From: Pigmentiphaga sp. NML080357
Lineage (GTDB): Bacteria > Pseudomonadota > Gammaproteobacteria > Burkholderiales > Burkholderiaceae_B
Direction of reading: 5' to 3'
NCBI RefSeq assembly: GCF_002188465.1
Contig: NZ_NINW01000024.1
Location: 1 to 64,000, forward strand
DNA: 64,000 nt
This document shows, in pieces, positions 35,153-44,312 of this stretch (the first letter of the stretch is position 1; every line of letters starts with the position of its first letter). Under the pieces are notes generated by a model, which saw only the letters and a program-made list of their open reading frames with translations, ran no database searches and had not been told where the DNA came from. The position numbers were made by a program, and so were the translations under genes.

Positions 35153-36031
35153 TCAGCCCCCCGTACGTGACGCGCGCCTCCCAGGGGGTGGGCTTCCCTT
35201 GCAGGGATCTTCGCGCAGCGCGGGAGAAACCAGGATCTCTCGATCGTAGGTGCCCGGCTTGGCGGCTTGCTCGGTAATGCCTACCGACAGGACCGATGCG
35301 TCTTTCAGCCAGCGCGGCACGCCGATGTCGCGCCTGACGTGGCCGTTGCCGGCAAGGAGGACGACAGGGCGTCGAGGTTCGGTGCCGCTCGGAAGGGAGG
35401 CCTTGGCCACCGCCTGCGCCATGACCGCGTCGCGCGCGGTCTGCGCCCGGGCCATGCCGTCGAGCATGGAGGCGGGCAGGGCGCCGCAGTGGGCGTCGGC
35501 GACTTCCCGGCGCTGGGCAGCCAGCAGCTCGGGGGCCGGCGATAGCAGGCCGAGCGCGCGCAATTCGCCGGGCGGAAAGACGGTCGCCGGCCCTTGCCTG
35601 ACCACTTTGCCGGCGTCGGCGCGGGACAGATTGGCGGCGACGAGCGGCAGTTTCTCCCGCAGCGCGAGTTCCAGCACGGGACGGTAGTGCGCCCAGTCCC
35701 AGCCGGTCTCGGCGGGCGTGGCGGCCCGGATGACGCAGTCGGCGTCGGCGCAGGTCCGCATGGCGCGGTCCAGGTCGGCCTGCCTTTCGCGATCGAACTG
35801 CTCCATGGCGATGACCGGTCGCCAGCCGTGGCGGACTGCCTCAGCCAGGGCTTGCCATCGCAGGCGGTGGCCTTCGGCGTTGTCGTGCACTTCGCCCAGC
35901 AGCACGGCGTCATGGCGCGGAAACGCCGCCGCGAGCCCGGCCACCTGAGCATCCTGCATGCCCGAAGGTCCCGCGCACGCGGCAAGCAACAGCGGCAGCG
36001 CGGCGCAAGCGGACGTCGCGGCGATCCTCAT
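35153..36031 (-). CDS. chaN: ChaN-family haem-binding lipoprotein
   Basis: A 292-residue lipoprotein (signal ACAALPLLLAAC) of the ChaN/DUF399 family. Conserved parts are AVLLGEVHDNAEGHRLRWQA, with the GE-HD metal or haem site, AMEQFDRERQADLD and VVLLAGNGHVRRDIG. Campylobacter ChaN binds haem and is linked to iron uptake. Its start at 36031 overlaps the stop of the haem-degrading factor gene (ATGA), so the two form an operon under the Fur box at 37100-37120. The C-terminal tail after SPALREDPCKG is short and basic. Confidence 0.9.
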   Translation of the reverse strand: MRIAATSACAALPLLLAACAGPSGMQDAQVAGLAAAFPRHDAVLLGEVHDNAEGHRLRWQALAEAVRHGWRPVIAMEQFDRERQADLDRAMRTCADADCVIRAATPAETGWDWAHYRPVLELALREKLPLVAANLSRADAGKVVRQGPATVFPPGELRALGLLSPAPELLAAQRREVADAHCGALPASMLDGMARAQTARDAVMAQAVAKASLPSGTEPRRPVVLLAGNGHVRRDIGVPRWLKDASVLSVGITEQAAKPGTYDREILVSPALREDPCKGSPPPGRRASRTGG

Positions 36032-37065
36032 GCCTGCGCCTGCGGACGCGGGGTCCCGGGCGCGATCGCGGCGAGGCTGTCTGCCAGCGCGGTCCAGCGC
36101 GCGAGTTCCGGTTTGCCGGGCTTGCGTTCGCCGAAGAACTGCACGATCAGCGAGCCTTCGGCGTCGTAGCATTCGAGCGAGGTCACGATGCCGTCGGTGG
36201 TGGGTTTGCGCACCAGCCAGGCTTGCTTGAAGAGGTCCATGCGCAAGTGCAGGTTGAAGCCGTCGTCCAGTACGTTGAGCCAAGGTCCCATGAGGACGAT
36301 GCGGTGCACCGGACCGGTATGGATCTGCACGCAGCCGGCATTGCCGACGAAGACCATGATGGGCAGCTCGGTTTCCGACGCCGAGCCCAGCACCGTATCC
36401 ACCGCGCCCAGACCCACCTCCTGCGCGAACTCCGGCGGCGCCAGTCGCAGCGCCTGCGTGCGTTCGACTCCATGGCGACGCAGCAAGCCGAAGAATTCGT
36501 GGGTGTCGCGCAGCTCGCGCCATTCCTGGCGGAACGCCGCGATGTCGATGGCTTCGTCAGGCTTGCGTTCCGCCGCGGGGCGGGGCTGCGGGACCACGGG
36601 CTCGGCCTTGTCGGCATGCGCGGACAGCAGGGCCTCGAACGCCACGCGGTCGGTTTGCCCCACCACGTAGATCTTGTGCACGGCCTCGCCCTGCTGGTCG
36701 AAAACCTGCAGGCTGGGCCGCTCGCCGCCGACCGCGAAGGCGTGCCGCCATTGCGAGAGGAACAGGCGCAGGTCGATGTCGGGGTTCAGCGCCAGGCCCA
36801 TCCTGCCTTCGATCTGCACATGCTCGTAGGCGCCGGTTTTCTCGTGCACGGCGGCCTCGTTGCGCGTGAGGGCCAGCAGCGGCCCGGCGGCCTTCAGCCC
36901 TCCGAGCAGCGTGTTCCAGTCGGGGCGCAGGCGGCGCGCCGACGGGTCCTGGGCGACCAGCTCGGCTTCGCTCGCGCCCAGTTGGGCGGCGGCATCGCGG
37001 ATGCGCAGCTTGGGCTGCTCGGCTTTGAGCGCCTGATATCGTTGCCAGAGGGTAATCGCTGTCAT
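36028..37065 (-). CDS. hmuS: Haem-degrading factor, HemS/HmuS/BhuS family
   Basis: A 345-residue cytoplasmic protein of the HemS family, built of two similar halves. The first half has LLALTRNEAAVHEKTGAYEH, with the haem-ligand histidine region, and the second has GCVQIHTGPVHRIVLMGPWL, then DDGFNLHLR. Such proteins bind imported haem and pass it on or degrade it for iron. In Bordetella the orthologue is BhuS of the bhuRSTUV system, but here it stands with chaN and without receptor or ABC genes. A Fur box lies 35 bases upstream of its start. Confidence 0.92.
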   Translation of the reverse strand: MTAITLWQRYQALKAEQPKLRIRDAAAQLGASEAELVAQDPSARRLRPDWNTLLGGLKAAGPLLALTRNEAAVHEKTGAYEHVQIEGRMGLALNPDIDLRLFLSQWRHAFAVGGERPSLQVFDQQGEAVHKIYVVGQTDRVAFEALLSAHADKAEPVVPQPRPAAERKPDEAIDIAAFRQEWRELRDTHEFFGLLRRHGVERTQALRLAPPEFAQEVGLGAVDTVLGSASETELPIMVFVGNAGCVQIHTGPVHRIVLMGPWLNVLDDGFNLHLRMDLFKQAWLVRKPTTDGIVTSLECYDAEGSLIVQFFGERKPGKPELARWTALADSLAAIAPGTPRPQAQA

Positions 37066-37099
37066 GCCATGGACCTTGAAGGGCGGGTGAGATGGCTGT

Positions 37100-37120
37100 G
37101 AATGATAATGATTTTTATTA
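37100..37120 (-). promoter_or_regulatory. Fur box upstream of hmuS-chaN
   Basis: The AT-rich stretch GAATGATAATGATTTTTATT, unusual in this GC-rich DNA, agrees with the Fur consensus GATAATGATwATCATTATC in most positions. It lies between hmuS (minus) and ilvD (plus), 35 bases from the hmuS start and 116 from ilvD, so hmuS-chaN is the likely target, repressed by iron. Confidence 0.82.
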
Positions 37121-37235
37121 ATTAGGGTAAGTCGGCCGATCGCATCGGGGGGAGGCGGCCGGTTACCCGACCGGGCGATTCGAGGTTTTCCGCCCTATAC
37201 TAGAGTGTTACGTCATTCTCTTTGCGAGTTCCACC

Positions 37236-39128
37236 ATGCCGCAATACCGTTCCCATACCTCCACCCATGGTCGCAACATGGCCGGGGCTCGTGCACTATG
37301 GCGCGCGACCGGCATGAAGGACGGCGATTTCGGCAAGCCGATCGTCGCGGTCGTCAACTCGTTCACCCAGTTCGTGCCGGGCCACGTGCACCTGAAGGAC
37401 CTGGGCCAGATGGTCGCCCGAGAGATCGAAGCCGCCGGCGGCGTGGCCAAGGAGTTCAACACTATCGCGGTCGACGACGGCATCGCCATGGGCCACGGCG
37501 GCATGCTGTATTCGCTGCCCTCGCGCGAGCTGATCGCCGATTCGGTCGAGTACATGGTGAACGCCCATTGCGCCGACGCGATGGTCTGCATCTCCAACTG
37601 CGACAAAATCACCCCGGGGATGCTCATGGCCGCCATGCGGCTGAACATCCCGGCTGTGTTCGTGTCGGGTGGCCCGATGGAGGCCGGCAAGGTCATCGAG
37701 GCCTACCATCCCGCGCAGGACGTAGGCGGCCAGAAGATCATCAAGGTGGACCTGATCGACGCCATGATCAAGGCCGGCGATCCCACCGTGTCGGATGAAG
37801 ACGTCGAGAACTACGAGCGCTCGGCCTGTCCCACTTGCGGATCGTGTTCCGGCATGTTCACCGCCAACTCCATGAACTGCCTGACCGAGGCGCTGGGGCT
37901 GTCGCTGCCCGGCAACGGCACGGTGGTGGCCACCCATGCCGACCGCAAGAACCTCTTCCTGCGCGCCGGCCGCCTGGCCGTGGAGCTGTGCAAGCGCTAT
38001 TACGAACAGGATGACGCCTCGGTCCTGCCGCGCAACATCGCCACCAAGGCGGCGTTCATCAATGCGATGTCGCTGGACGTTTCCATGGGCGGCTCGACCA
38101 ATACCGTGCTGCACCTGCTGGCGGCCGCGCAAGAGGGCGGCGTCGATTTCACGATGAGCGACATCGACCGCATCTCGCGCCACGTGCCGTGCCTGTGCAA
38201 GGTCGCGCCGGCCACTCAGCAGTATCACATCGAGGACGTGCATCGCGCGGGCGGCATCATGGCGATCCTGGGCGAACTCGACCGCGCCGGGCTGCTCGAT
38301 ACCTCGGTCTCCACGGTCCACAGCAAGACGCTGGGCGAGGCGATCGCCGCCAACGACGTCGCGGTCACCAAGGACGAGGCGGTGCATACCTTCTTCCGCG
38401 CGGCGCCCGGCGGCGTGCCCACGCAAGTGGCCTTCAGCCAGGACAAGCGCTTCGACAAGCTGGACCTGGACCGCAGCGCCGGCTGCATCCGCGACAAGGC
38501 CCATGCCTATTCGCAGGACGGCGGGCTGGCGGTGCTGTACGGCAACCTGGCCGAGAACGGCTGCATCGTGAAGACGGCGGGCGTGGACGAAAGCATCCTC
38601 AAGTTCACCGGCAAGGCGCGCATCTTCGAGAGCCAGGAGGACGCGGTGGACGGCATCCTGGGCGATACCGTCCATGCCGGCGACGTGGTCATCATCCGCT
38701 ACGAAGGCCCCAAGGGCGGTCCCGGCATGCAGGAGATGCTCTATCCCACCTCCTACATCAAGTCCAAGGGCCTGGGCAAGTCTTGCGCGCTCTTGACCGA
38801 CGGCCGCTTCTCCGGCGGATCGTCCGGCCTCGTGATTGGGCACGCCTCGCCGGAGGCCGCCGAGGGCGGCGCCATCGCGCTGGTGGAAGAGGGCGACATC
38901 ATCGAGATCGACATCCCCAACCGCACCATCAACCTGCGGGTGGATGCCGCCGAACTGGCCAAGCGCCGCGAGTCGATGGAAGCGCGCGGCGACAAGGCCT
39001 GGACCCCGCTCGACCGCCGCCGCGTGGTGTCGCAGGCGCTGCAAGCCTACGGCATGATGGCCACCTCGGCCGACCGCGGCGCCGTGCGCGACATCTCGCA
39101 ACTGACCCGCGCCTCCCGGACGCGCTAA
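37236..39128 (+). CDS. ilvD: Dihydroxy-acid dehydratase
   Basis: A 630-residue enzyme of valine, isoleucine, leucine and pantothenate synthesis that dehydrates 2,3-dihydroxy acids. It starts [20 protein letters not shown], and has [13 protein letters not shown], the cluster cysteines in [12 protein letters not shown] and [18 protein letters not shown], and [20 protein letters not shown]. The three cysteines fit the Fe-S cluster of the E. coli-type IlvD. The length is slightly above the usual 612-620. It is followed by an intergenic repeat and then the convergent XRE gene. Confidence 0.97.
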   Translation: MPQYRSHTSTHGRNMAGARALWRATGMKDGDFGKPIVAVVNSFTQFVPGHVHLKDLGQMVAREIEAAGGVAKEFNTIAVDDGIAMGHGGMLYSLPSRELIADSVEYMVNAHCADAMVCISNCDKITPGMLMAAMRLNIPAVFVSGGPMEAGKVIEAYHPAQDVGGQKIIKVDLIDAMIKAGDPTVSDEDVENYERSACPTCGSCSGMFTANSMNCLTEALGLSLPGNGTVVATHADRKNLFLRAGRLAVELCKRYYEQDDASVLPRNIATKAAFINAMSLDVSMGGSTNTVLHLLAAAQEGGVDFTMSDIDRISRHVPCLCKVAPATQQYHIEDVHRAGGIMAILGELDRAGLLDTSVSTVHSKTLGEAIAANDVAVTKDEAVHTFFRAAPGGVPTQVAFSQDKRFDKLDLDRSAGCIRDKAHAYSQDGGLAVLYGNLAENGCIVKTAGVDESILKFTGKARIFESQEDAVDGILGDTVHAGDVVIIRYEGPKGGPGMQEMLYPTSYIKSKGLGKSCALLTDGRFSGGSSGLVIGHASPEAAEGGAIALVEEGDIIEIDIPNRTINLRVDAAELAKRRESMEARGDKAWTPLDRRRVVSQALQAYGMMATSADRGAVRDISQLTRASRTR

Positions 39129-39145
39129 TCTCCGTACCCAGGACA

Positions 39146-39302
39146 CTGCGGATCCGGCTCCGCCGGTCCGCAAGTAGCTCCTTCGGGACCCGGCGCCGGG
39201 TTGCCCCAGGGCGGATCCCGCCCTTTTTGCGGGGCTGCCGCGTATAGCGGCTGGGGGGCACCATTCTGGGCTCGCAATGCGCGTGGGCTGGGCTTTCCTC
39301 CC
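39146..39302. repeat. Intergenic repeat, copy A
   Basis: The gap between ilvD and the XRE gene holds the unit GCGGATCCGGC-tcc-GCCGGTCCGC (39148-39171, an imperfect hairpin), then further GC-rich hairpins, with the phrases GGCTGCCGCG, TAGCGGCTGGGGGGCACC and ATTCTGGGC. The same pieces recur at 42374-42463 and 44117-44312. It abuts the XRE stop codon and probably acts as a bidirectional transcription stop. Confidence 0.8.
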
Positions 39303-39305
39303 GCC

Positions 39306-39677
39306 CTACGCCTTGTCTTCCCGCTGCATCCGGTTGAGCAGTTTGACGAATTCGATCGCCAGCTTGCGGTGACTGGCGTCGAGCGACGAGAAATTGCGCC
39401 GCAGCAGGCGCAGGTCGTCGCCATAGGGAAGCTCGTCCCCGTCGCGCAATTCCGCGCCCCCGCGCACGACCTGGACATTTTCGACTAAGGCGTAGAGGTC
39501 GGTCACGCCGACATTCATGGCGCGGGCAATGTTTTCCAGGCGGCCGATAGAAGGCTTCTGCTTGCCGGTTTCGATGCGCGACAGGTTGCCCGCATCGGTT
39601 CCGACTTCCATGGCAATCGCCTCGAGCTTGAGCCCGAGCCTTTCTCGCGTTTGCCTGATCGCCGACCCTATGTCCAT
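39306..39677 (-). CDS. XRE-family transcriptional regulator
   Basis: A 123-residue regulator with an N-terminal helix-turn-helix (residues 1-65): MDIGSAIRQTRERLGLKLEA, GTDAGNLSRIETGKQKPSIG and RLENIARAMNVGVTDLY. The C-terminal part is helical and unknown. The start at 39677 is taken from the family N-terminus; the frame is open earlier. It faces a small unknown gene, and between them lies a 21-base inverted repeat likely to be its operator. No plasmid or phage genes are near. Confidence 0.88.
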   Translation of the reverse strand: MDIGSAIRQTRERLGLKLEAIAMEVGTDAGNLSRIETGKQKPSIGRLENIARAMNVGVTDLYALVENVQVVRGGAELRDGDELPYGDDLRLLRRNFSSLDASHRKLAIEFVKLLNRMQREDKA

Positions 39678-39739
39678 GGCATCATTGTCCGAACGCCTTG
39701 CCTGGTGCGCAAAGCGTGGGACGCAAGTATTTGGTGTAT

Positions 39740-39760
39740 ATTTTGCGTGTAAAGCAAAAT
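39740..39760. promoter_or_regulatory. Inverted-repeat operator between XRE gene and divergent gene
   Basis: ATTTTGC (39740-39746) and GCAAAAT (39754-39760) form a perfect 7-base inverted repeat with a 7-base spacer. It lies in AT-rich DNA overlapping a likely -10 (TATATT near 39737), in the shared upstream region. Its symmetry and place suggest binding by the XRE dimer. Confidence 0.6.
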
Positions 39761-39827
39761 GACGCGCGGCACCTGCAAGAAGCATCACTGGCAAAGGCGC
39801 CGCGTGTGCCAACGAGGGTTGCGTATC

Positions 39828-40157
39828 ATGCAAAAAAGCAGCGGCGTTACCGAATTACTCGTGCTCAGCGGTATCGATGCCGATGGTCACGTTACCTGGA
39901 TCTTCGTGCCGGGCGGATGGGATATCGGCGCGCTGGAAAGCCGGTTTCCGTTTTCCGGCCACGCCAGCGCGCCGCGCCGCAACGTGCTGGTCACCGTCGC
40001 GGTCGCGCGCGAGCTGGCGCGGGTCTACGGCTATCACCCGCTCCTGGAACTACCCGGCAAACCGAGCCTGGATCGTCTGCTTTCGGACGACCTTGCCGCG
40101 GTCAAGATGCTGATCGCGCGCGATCAGGACGCGACCTTCTCCGCCATGCCGCTATGA
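39828..40157 (+). CDS. Hypothetical protein divergent from XRE regulator
   Basis: A 109-residue protein I do not recognise. It starts MQKSSGVTELLVLSGIDADG, with GAGGG 9 bases upstream; a longer frame from 39759 is possible but lacks a ribosome site. It has no signal peptide or membrane segment and no cysteines. A stretch PGGWDIGALESRFPFSG and then RRNVLVTVAVARELARVYG gives a mixed alpha/beta appearance. Its last 34 bases overlap the 3' end of prlC on the other strand. Its position opposite the XRE gene across an inverted repeat suggests that the regulator controls it. Confidence 0.6.
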   Translation: MQKSSGVTELLVLSGIDADGHVTWIFVPGGWDIGALESRFPFSGHASAPRRNVLVTVAVARELARVYGYHPLLELPGKPSLDRLLSDDLAAVKMLIARDQDATFSAMPL

Positions 40158-42256
40158 CGCAGCAGGGCCTCGATGCTGGGGTCCCGCCCGCGGAACGCCC
40201 GGAACGACTCGATCGCCGGCCGGCTGCCGCCCATTTGCAGGATCTCCCGCAAGAAGCGTTCCCCAACATCCGGGCGTAGCGTGTCCTCCGTGGCCGCGTC
40301 TTCGAACGCCGCATAGGCGTCGGCCGACAGGACTTCCGCCCACTTGTAGCTGTAGTAGCCCGCCGAATAGCCACCCGCGAAGATGTGGCTGAAGGTATTG
40401 ATCCAGCGCGAGACCTCCGGCTGTGGCAGGACGTGCATGCGGTCGTTCACCTCGCGCGACAGCGCCAGCACGCTTTGCCCGCCGTCCGGATCGTAATCGG
40501 TATGCAAATGCATGTCGGTGGCGGCGAGCACGACCTGGCGCAGCGTCATGAGGCCGCCCTGGAAGTTCTTGGCGGCAACCATCTTGTCGTACAGGGCGCG
40601 CGGCAGCGGTTCGCCGGTTTCCGCGTGGGCGGTCATCTGCTGGAGCACCGCCCATTCCCAGCAGAAGTTCTCCATGAACTGGCTGGGCAACTCGACCGCG
40701 TCCCACTCCACGCCGTTGATGCCGGAGACGCCCAGGTCTTCCATCTGCGTCAGCATGTGATGCAGGCCATGGCCGCATTCATGGAACAGCGTAATGACCT
40801 CGTCGTGGGTGAACAGCGAGGGTTTGCCGCCGCTGGGCGGCGTGAAGTTGCAGACGAGGTAGGCCACCGGCGTCTGGAGTTCGCCGGAAGGGCGGCGGTA
40901 GCGGGTGCGGGCGTCGTCCATCCACGCTCCCCCGCGCTTGCCTTCGCGCGCATACAGGTCCAGGTAGAACTGCGCGACCAGCGTGCCGGCGGCCGATTCG
41001 ACCCGGAAGAAACGCACGTCCGGGTGCCAGACAGGAGCGCTGTCGGGACGGATGCGGACCGAGAACAGCGTTTCGATGACCTTGAAGAGGCCCGCCAGCA
41101 CCTTGGGTTCGGGGAAATATTGCTTGACCTCGTTTTCCGAGAAGGCATAGCGCGCCTGGCGGAGTTTTTCGGAGGCGTAGGCGATGTCCCACGGTTCGAG
41201 CTCAGCCAGGCCGAGCTCGGCGGCCGCGAATTCACGCAGCTCGCGCAGATCGCGCTCGGCGTAGGGATGGGCGCGTTCGGCCAGCTCGGCCAGGAACTTC
41301 TGCACCTGTTCCGGCGTGTCGGCCATCTTGGGCACCAGCGAGACCTCGCCATAGTTGGCGTAGCCCAGCAGGCCGGCTTCCTCGCGGCGCAGGCGCAGCA
41401 AGTCCAGCATGATGGCGGTGTTGTCCCATTCCGCCTTGCCCTGGCCGTGCTCGGGGCCCAGTTCCGAGGCGCGTGTGACGTGCGCCTTGTACATTTTTTC
41501 GCGCAAGGCGCGGTTGTCGGCATACTGCAGGACCGGGAAGTAGGAGGGGAAGTGCAGGGTGAACTTCCAGGCCGGCGCCGCGTCCGTGCCTTCGCCCGCC
41601 TTGCGGGCGGCTTCGCGCGCCGCTTCCTTCACGTCGTCGGGCAGGCCGGCCAGTCCGGATTCGTCCCGCACGACGAGCGAGAACGTATTGGTCGCGTCGA
41701 GCACGTGGTCGGAGAAAGACTTGGACAGCGTGGCCTGCTGTTCCTGGATCTCGGCGAAGCGAGGCTTCTTGTCCTCGGGCAATTCCGCGCCGCCCAGGCG
41801 GAAGCCGCGCAGCTCGTTCTCGATCAGCTTCTTGCGGGCCGGCGTCTGGCGCTGGAACTCGGCGCTCGCGGCCAGCTTCTTGTAGCGCTCGTACAGGGCC
41901 TGGTTCTGGCCCAGGCTCGCCCAGAATTCCGTCACCCGGGGCAGGTTCTCGCCATAGGCGGCGCGCAATTCCGGCGTGTCGGCAACGGCGTTCAGGTGGC
42001 CCACCACGCCCCACGCGCGCGACAGGCCCTCGGTGCCTTCGTCCAGCGTCTCGACCACGTTCTGCCAGGTTGCCGGCGCGTCCGCGGCCTGGTCCGCCTC
42101 GAGTTTTTCCACGGCCTTCCGCGCCCGCTCCAGCAGCGCCGATACCGCCGGGGTGATGTGCTCGGGGCGGATGGCATCGAACCGGGCCAGGCCCGACAGG
42201 TCCATGAGCGGATTGTCGGCCAGGTCGGCGGAAGAGGAGGCGGACGCTTGCACCAT
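40124..42256 (-). CDS. prlC: Oligopeptidase A (M3 family metallopeptidase)
   Basis: A 710-residue cytoplasmic M3 peptidase that degrades short peptides and cleaved signal peptides. The zinc site is TLFHECGHGLHHML (HECGH, first His at residue 492), with a glutamate ligand further on in the GVEWDAVELPSQ region. The N-terminus is the usual helical part. AGGAG before ATG 42256 fixes the start, although the frame is open upstream. The C-terminal FLREILQMGGSRPAIESFRA is the family end. It overlaps the convergent unknown gene by 34 bases. Confidence 0.95.
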   Translation of the reverse strand: MVQASASSSADLADNPLMDLSGLARFDAIRPEHITPAVSALLERARKAVEKLEADQAADAPATWQNVVETLDEGTEGLSRAWGVVGHLNAVADTPELRAAYGENLPRVTEFWASLGQNQALYERYKKLAASAEFQRQTPARKKLIENELRGFRLGGAELPEDKKPRFAEIQEQQATLSKSFSDHVLDATNTFSLVVRDESGLAGLPDDVKEAAREAARKAGEGTDAAPAWKFTLHFPSYFPVLQYADNRALREKMYKAHVTRASELGPEHGQGKAEWDNTAIMLDLLRLRREEAGLLGYANYGEVSLVPKMADTPEQVQKFLAELAERAHPYAERDLRELREFAAAELGLAELEPWDIAYASEKLRQARYAFSENEVKQYFPEPKVLAGLFKVIETLFSVRIRPDSAPVWHPDVRFFRVESAAGTLVAQFYLDLYAREGKRGGAWMDDARTRYRRPSGELQTPVAYLVCNFTPPSGGKPSLFTHDEVITLFHECGHGLHHMLTQMEDLGVSGINGVEWDAVELPSQFMENFCWEWAVLQQMTAHAETGEPLPRALYDKMVAAKNFQGGLMTLRQVVLAATDMHLHTDYDPDGGQSVLALSREVNDRMHVLPQPEVSRWINTFSHIFAGGYSAGYYSYKWAEVLSADAYAAFEDAATEDTLRPDVGERFLREILQMGGSRPAIESFRAFRGRDPSIEALLRHSGMAEKVAS

Positions 42257-42373
42257 GGAAAACTCCTGAATACTGACTGTGCCCCGTAGATGGGGGCAAA
42301 ACAAGAAAACACCAGGGGAAGACCGAAGACAGGAACGCAAAAACGCCGTCCAGGCCGGCCTGGCGGCACCCCA

Positions 42374-42463
42374 GGGCGCCGCGGATCCGGCTTTGCCGGT
42401 CCGCCAGCGCCGCCCCTTGAGGGGGAGCGGCCGCAGGCCGCTAGGGGGCGGGCCTCCCCTGGG
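42374..42463. repeat. Intergenic repeat, copy B
   Basis: Between prlC and folD lies GCGGATCCGGC-ttt-GCCGGTCCGC (42381-42404), followed by CGCCCCTTGAGGGGGAGCGG and GCCGCAGGCCGCTAGGGGGC. The segment ends in GGCCTCCCCTGGG directly at the folD stop. It shares its first hairpin with copies A and C, and its TTGAGGG and TAGGGGG parts with copy C. Confidence 0.8.
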
Positions 42464-43306
42464 CTACCTTTCCGCCGACTCCAGCGTGTTGGCCAGCAGC
42501 ATCGTGATGGTCATGGGGCCGACGCCGCCCGGCACGGGAGTGATCCAGCCCGCCACTTCCGACACGCTGGCGAAGTCGACGTCGCCGCACAGCTTGCCGG
42601 CCTCGTCGCGATTGATGCCGACGTCAATCACCACCGCGCCGGGTTTGACCATGTCGCCGGTGAGCGTGTTGCGGCGGCCCACGGCGGCCACGACCACGTC
42701 GGCTTGCCGCGTGTGGTGGGCGAGGTCGGGGGTGGCGCTATGGCAGATCGTGACCGTGGCGTTGGCCTGCAGCAGCAGCAAGGCCATGGGCTTGCCCACG
42801 GTATTGCTGCGCCCGATCACCACGGCATGCTTGCCGCGCAGGTCGTAGCCGGTGCTTTCGATCAGCTTCATGCAGCCGTAGGGCGTGCAAGGGCGAAAAC
42901 CCTCGAGCCCGGCCATCAGCTCGCCGGCGCTGAGCACGGAATAGCCGTCCACGTCCTTGCGGGTGGAAATGGCTTCGATGACCTTGTGCGGATCGATGTG
43001 CTTGGGCAGCGGCATCTGGACCAGGATGCCGTGGATGGACGGATCGTGGTTGAGCAGGTCGATGCGGGCCAGCAGCTCGGCCTCGGTCATCGTCGCTTCG
43101 TATTTTTCCAGCACCGAGTGGAAACCCGCGTCGTGGCACGCCTTGACCTTGTTGCGCACGTACACGTGCGAGGCCGGATCGTCCCCCACCAGGATCACCG
43201 CCAGGCCGGGGCGCTTGCCTTGCTGCGTGAGTTCGGCGGCGCGCCGGGCGATGTCGGAGCGGATCTGCTTGGAAAGTTCGTTGCCGTTGATGAGGCGTGC
43301 GGGCAT
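42464..43306 (-). CDS. folD: Bifunctional methylenetetrahydrofolate dehydrogenase/cyclohydrolase
   Basis: A 280-residue enzyme that interconverts methylene-, methenyl- and formyl-tetrahydrofolate using NADP. It starts [20 protein letters not shown], and has [20 protein letters not shown] with the catalytic lysine region [30 protein letters not shown], the cofactor motif [17 protein letters not shown] and the end [15 protein letters not shown]. The length is that of the family. It is upstream of prlC on the same strand, with a repeat between them. Confidence 0.96.
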   Translation of the reverse strand: MPARLINGNELSKQIRSDIARRAAELTQQGKRPGLAVILVGDDPASHVYVRNKVKACHDAGFHSVLEKYEATMTEAELLARIDLLNHDPSIHGILVQMPLPKHIDPHKVIEAISTRKDVDGYSVLSAGELMAGLEGFRPCTPYGCMKLIESTGYDLRGKHAVVIGRSNTVGKPMALLLLQANATVTICHSATPDLAHHTRQADVVVAAVGRRNTLTGDMVKPGAVVIDVGINRDEAGKLCGDVDFASVSEVAGWITPVPGGVGPMTITMLLANTLESAER

Positions 43307-43383
43307 GGCGGTCGGTAGGGAATAGGTGGAGAAACGGTGGCGGGAAGCCTTAGACATTTTAGCGCAGGGGCTGCGCGGCATGT

Positions 43384-44034
43384 TCAGCCAGCCGATCCCG
43401 TTTCTTCTGCCTTCATCATGGCTGCCACGGCGCGATCCGCAGGATGGGCGGAGGCGTCCAGGCCTTCCAGAACGCCTTGCCGATCCGCGGCGTTGCGGTT
43501 CTGGCTCATCTTCCATTTGGCCTCGAGCCGCGCGATGGGCAGCTCCAGTCCCACGATGGCCGACAGCTTTTCCTCGATGAAGGCGGGCGGCGCATCGCTC
43601 ATCTTCCAGGGATCGTCGCGCCCCTGCTCGAAAATTCGCGTCAACCGGCCCACCACGCCGGCCACCCAGCGGGGATCGTCGTGCACGATGACCCGGCCCC
43701 GGGCATGCACCGCCGCGTAGTTGTACGTCGGCACGACCTCGTGGGCGGTGCGCTTGGTTTCGTAGAGGCTGGGCGACACATAGGCGCCCGGCCCCTGGAA
43801 GACGACCAGGCTCTCCGCCCCGCAACCGGCCAGCGCCCGCCACACGGGATTGGCCCGCGCCACGTGGCAGAGCAGCGTGCCTTGAGGCCCGCGATCGGGA
43901 TCGAGAAGAAAGGGCAGGTGATTGGCATCCACGCCCTCCGGCCCCGCCGTGACGAGGATGCCGAGCGGATAGTCGCGGATCAGTCCATGGATCTTGCCGA
44001 CATCGTCCTGCTCGAAGTGCGGCGGCAGATACAT
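43384..44034 (-). CDS. PaiB-family FMN-binding split-barrel protein
   Basis: A 216-residue protein starting [20 protein letters not shown], typical of the PaiB family. Other conserved parts are [29 protein letters not shown] and the C-terminal [19 protein letters not shown]. These split-barrel proteins bind FMN or haem and are linked to transcriptional or protease repression in Bacillus, but the role in proteobacteria is unclear. The start at 44034 is taken from similarity, as the frame stays open upstream in the repeat region. Confidence 0.9.
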   Translation of the reverse strand: MYLPPHFEQDDVGKIHGLIRDYPLGILVTAGPEGVDANHLPFLLDPDRGPQGTLLCHVARANPVWRALAGCGAESLVVFQGPGAYVSPSLYETKRTAHEVVPTYNYAAVHARGRVIVHDDPRWVAGVVGRLTRIFEQGRDDPWKMSDAPPAFIEEKLSAIVGLELPIARLEAKWKMSQNRNAADRQGVLEGLDASAHPADRAVAAMMKAEETGSAG

Positions 44035-44116
44035 AGTTACCTCGGTATCGGATCGGCAGGCAAGTAAGAGAAGAGAGGGGCCAAGAACTCCATCCCCCGC
44101 CAGCCCGGTAGTACCT

Positions 44117-44312
44117 CCAGGATGCGGGTGGATCCGGCTCCGCCGGTCCACCCGCATCGCCCCCTTGAGGGCGCGCGCGAAGCGCGTAGGGGGTGGGCCT
44201 CCCTGCCGGGCCGCCCCAACGCGGGTCCCGGCCCCCTTGGGGGGCTGCCGCGTAGCGGCTGGGGGCCCACCATTCTGGGCGCCCGTCAGGGCGTAGGGGG
44301 GCTACCCCTGGG
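44117..44312. repeat. Intergenic repeat, copy C (longest)
   Basis: Here the first hairpin is extended: GATGCGGGTGGATCCGGC (44121-44138) pairs with GCCGGTCCACCCGCATC (44141-44157). It continues with CCCCTTGAGGGCGCGCGCGA, AGCGCGTAGGGGGTGGGCC, GGGGGGCTGCCGCGTAGCGG, CTGGGGGCCCACC and ATTCTGGGC. These phrases are shared with copy A (last parts) and copy B (middle parts). The end of the repeat forms the last codons and the stop of the response regulator gene. Confidence 0.82.
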
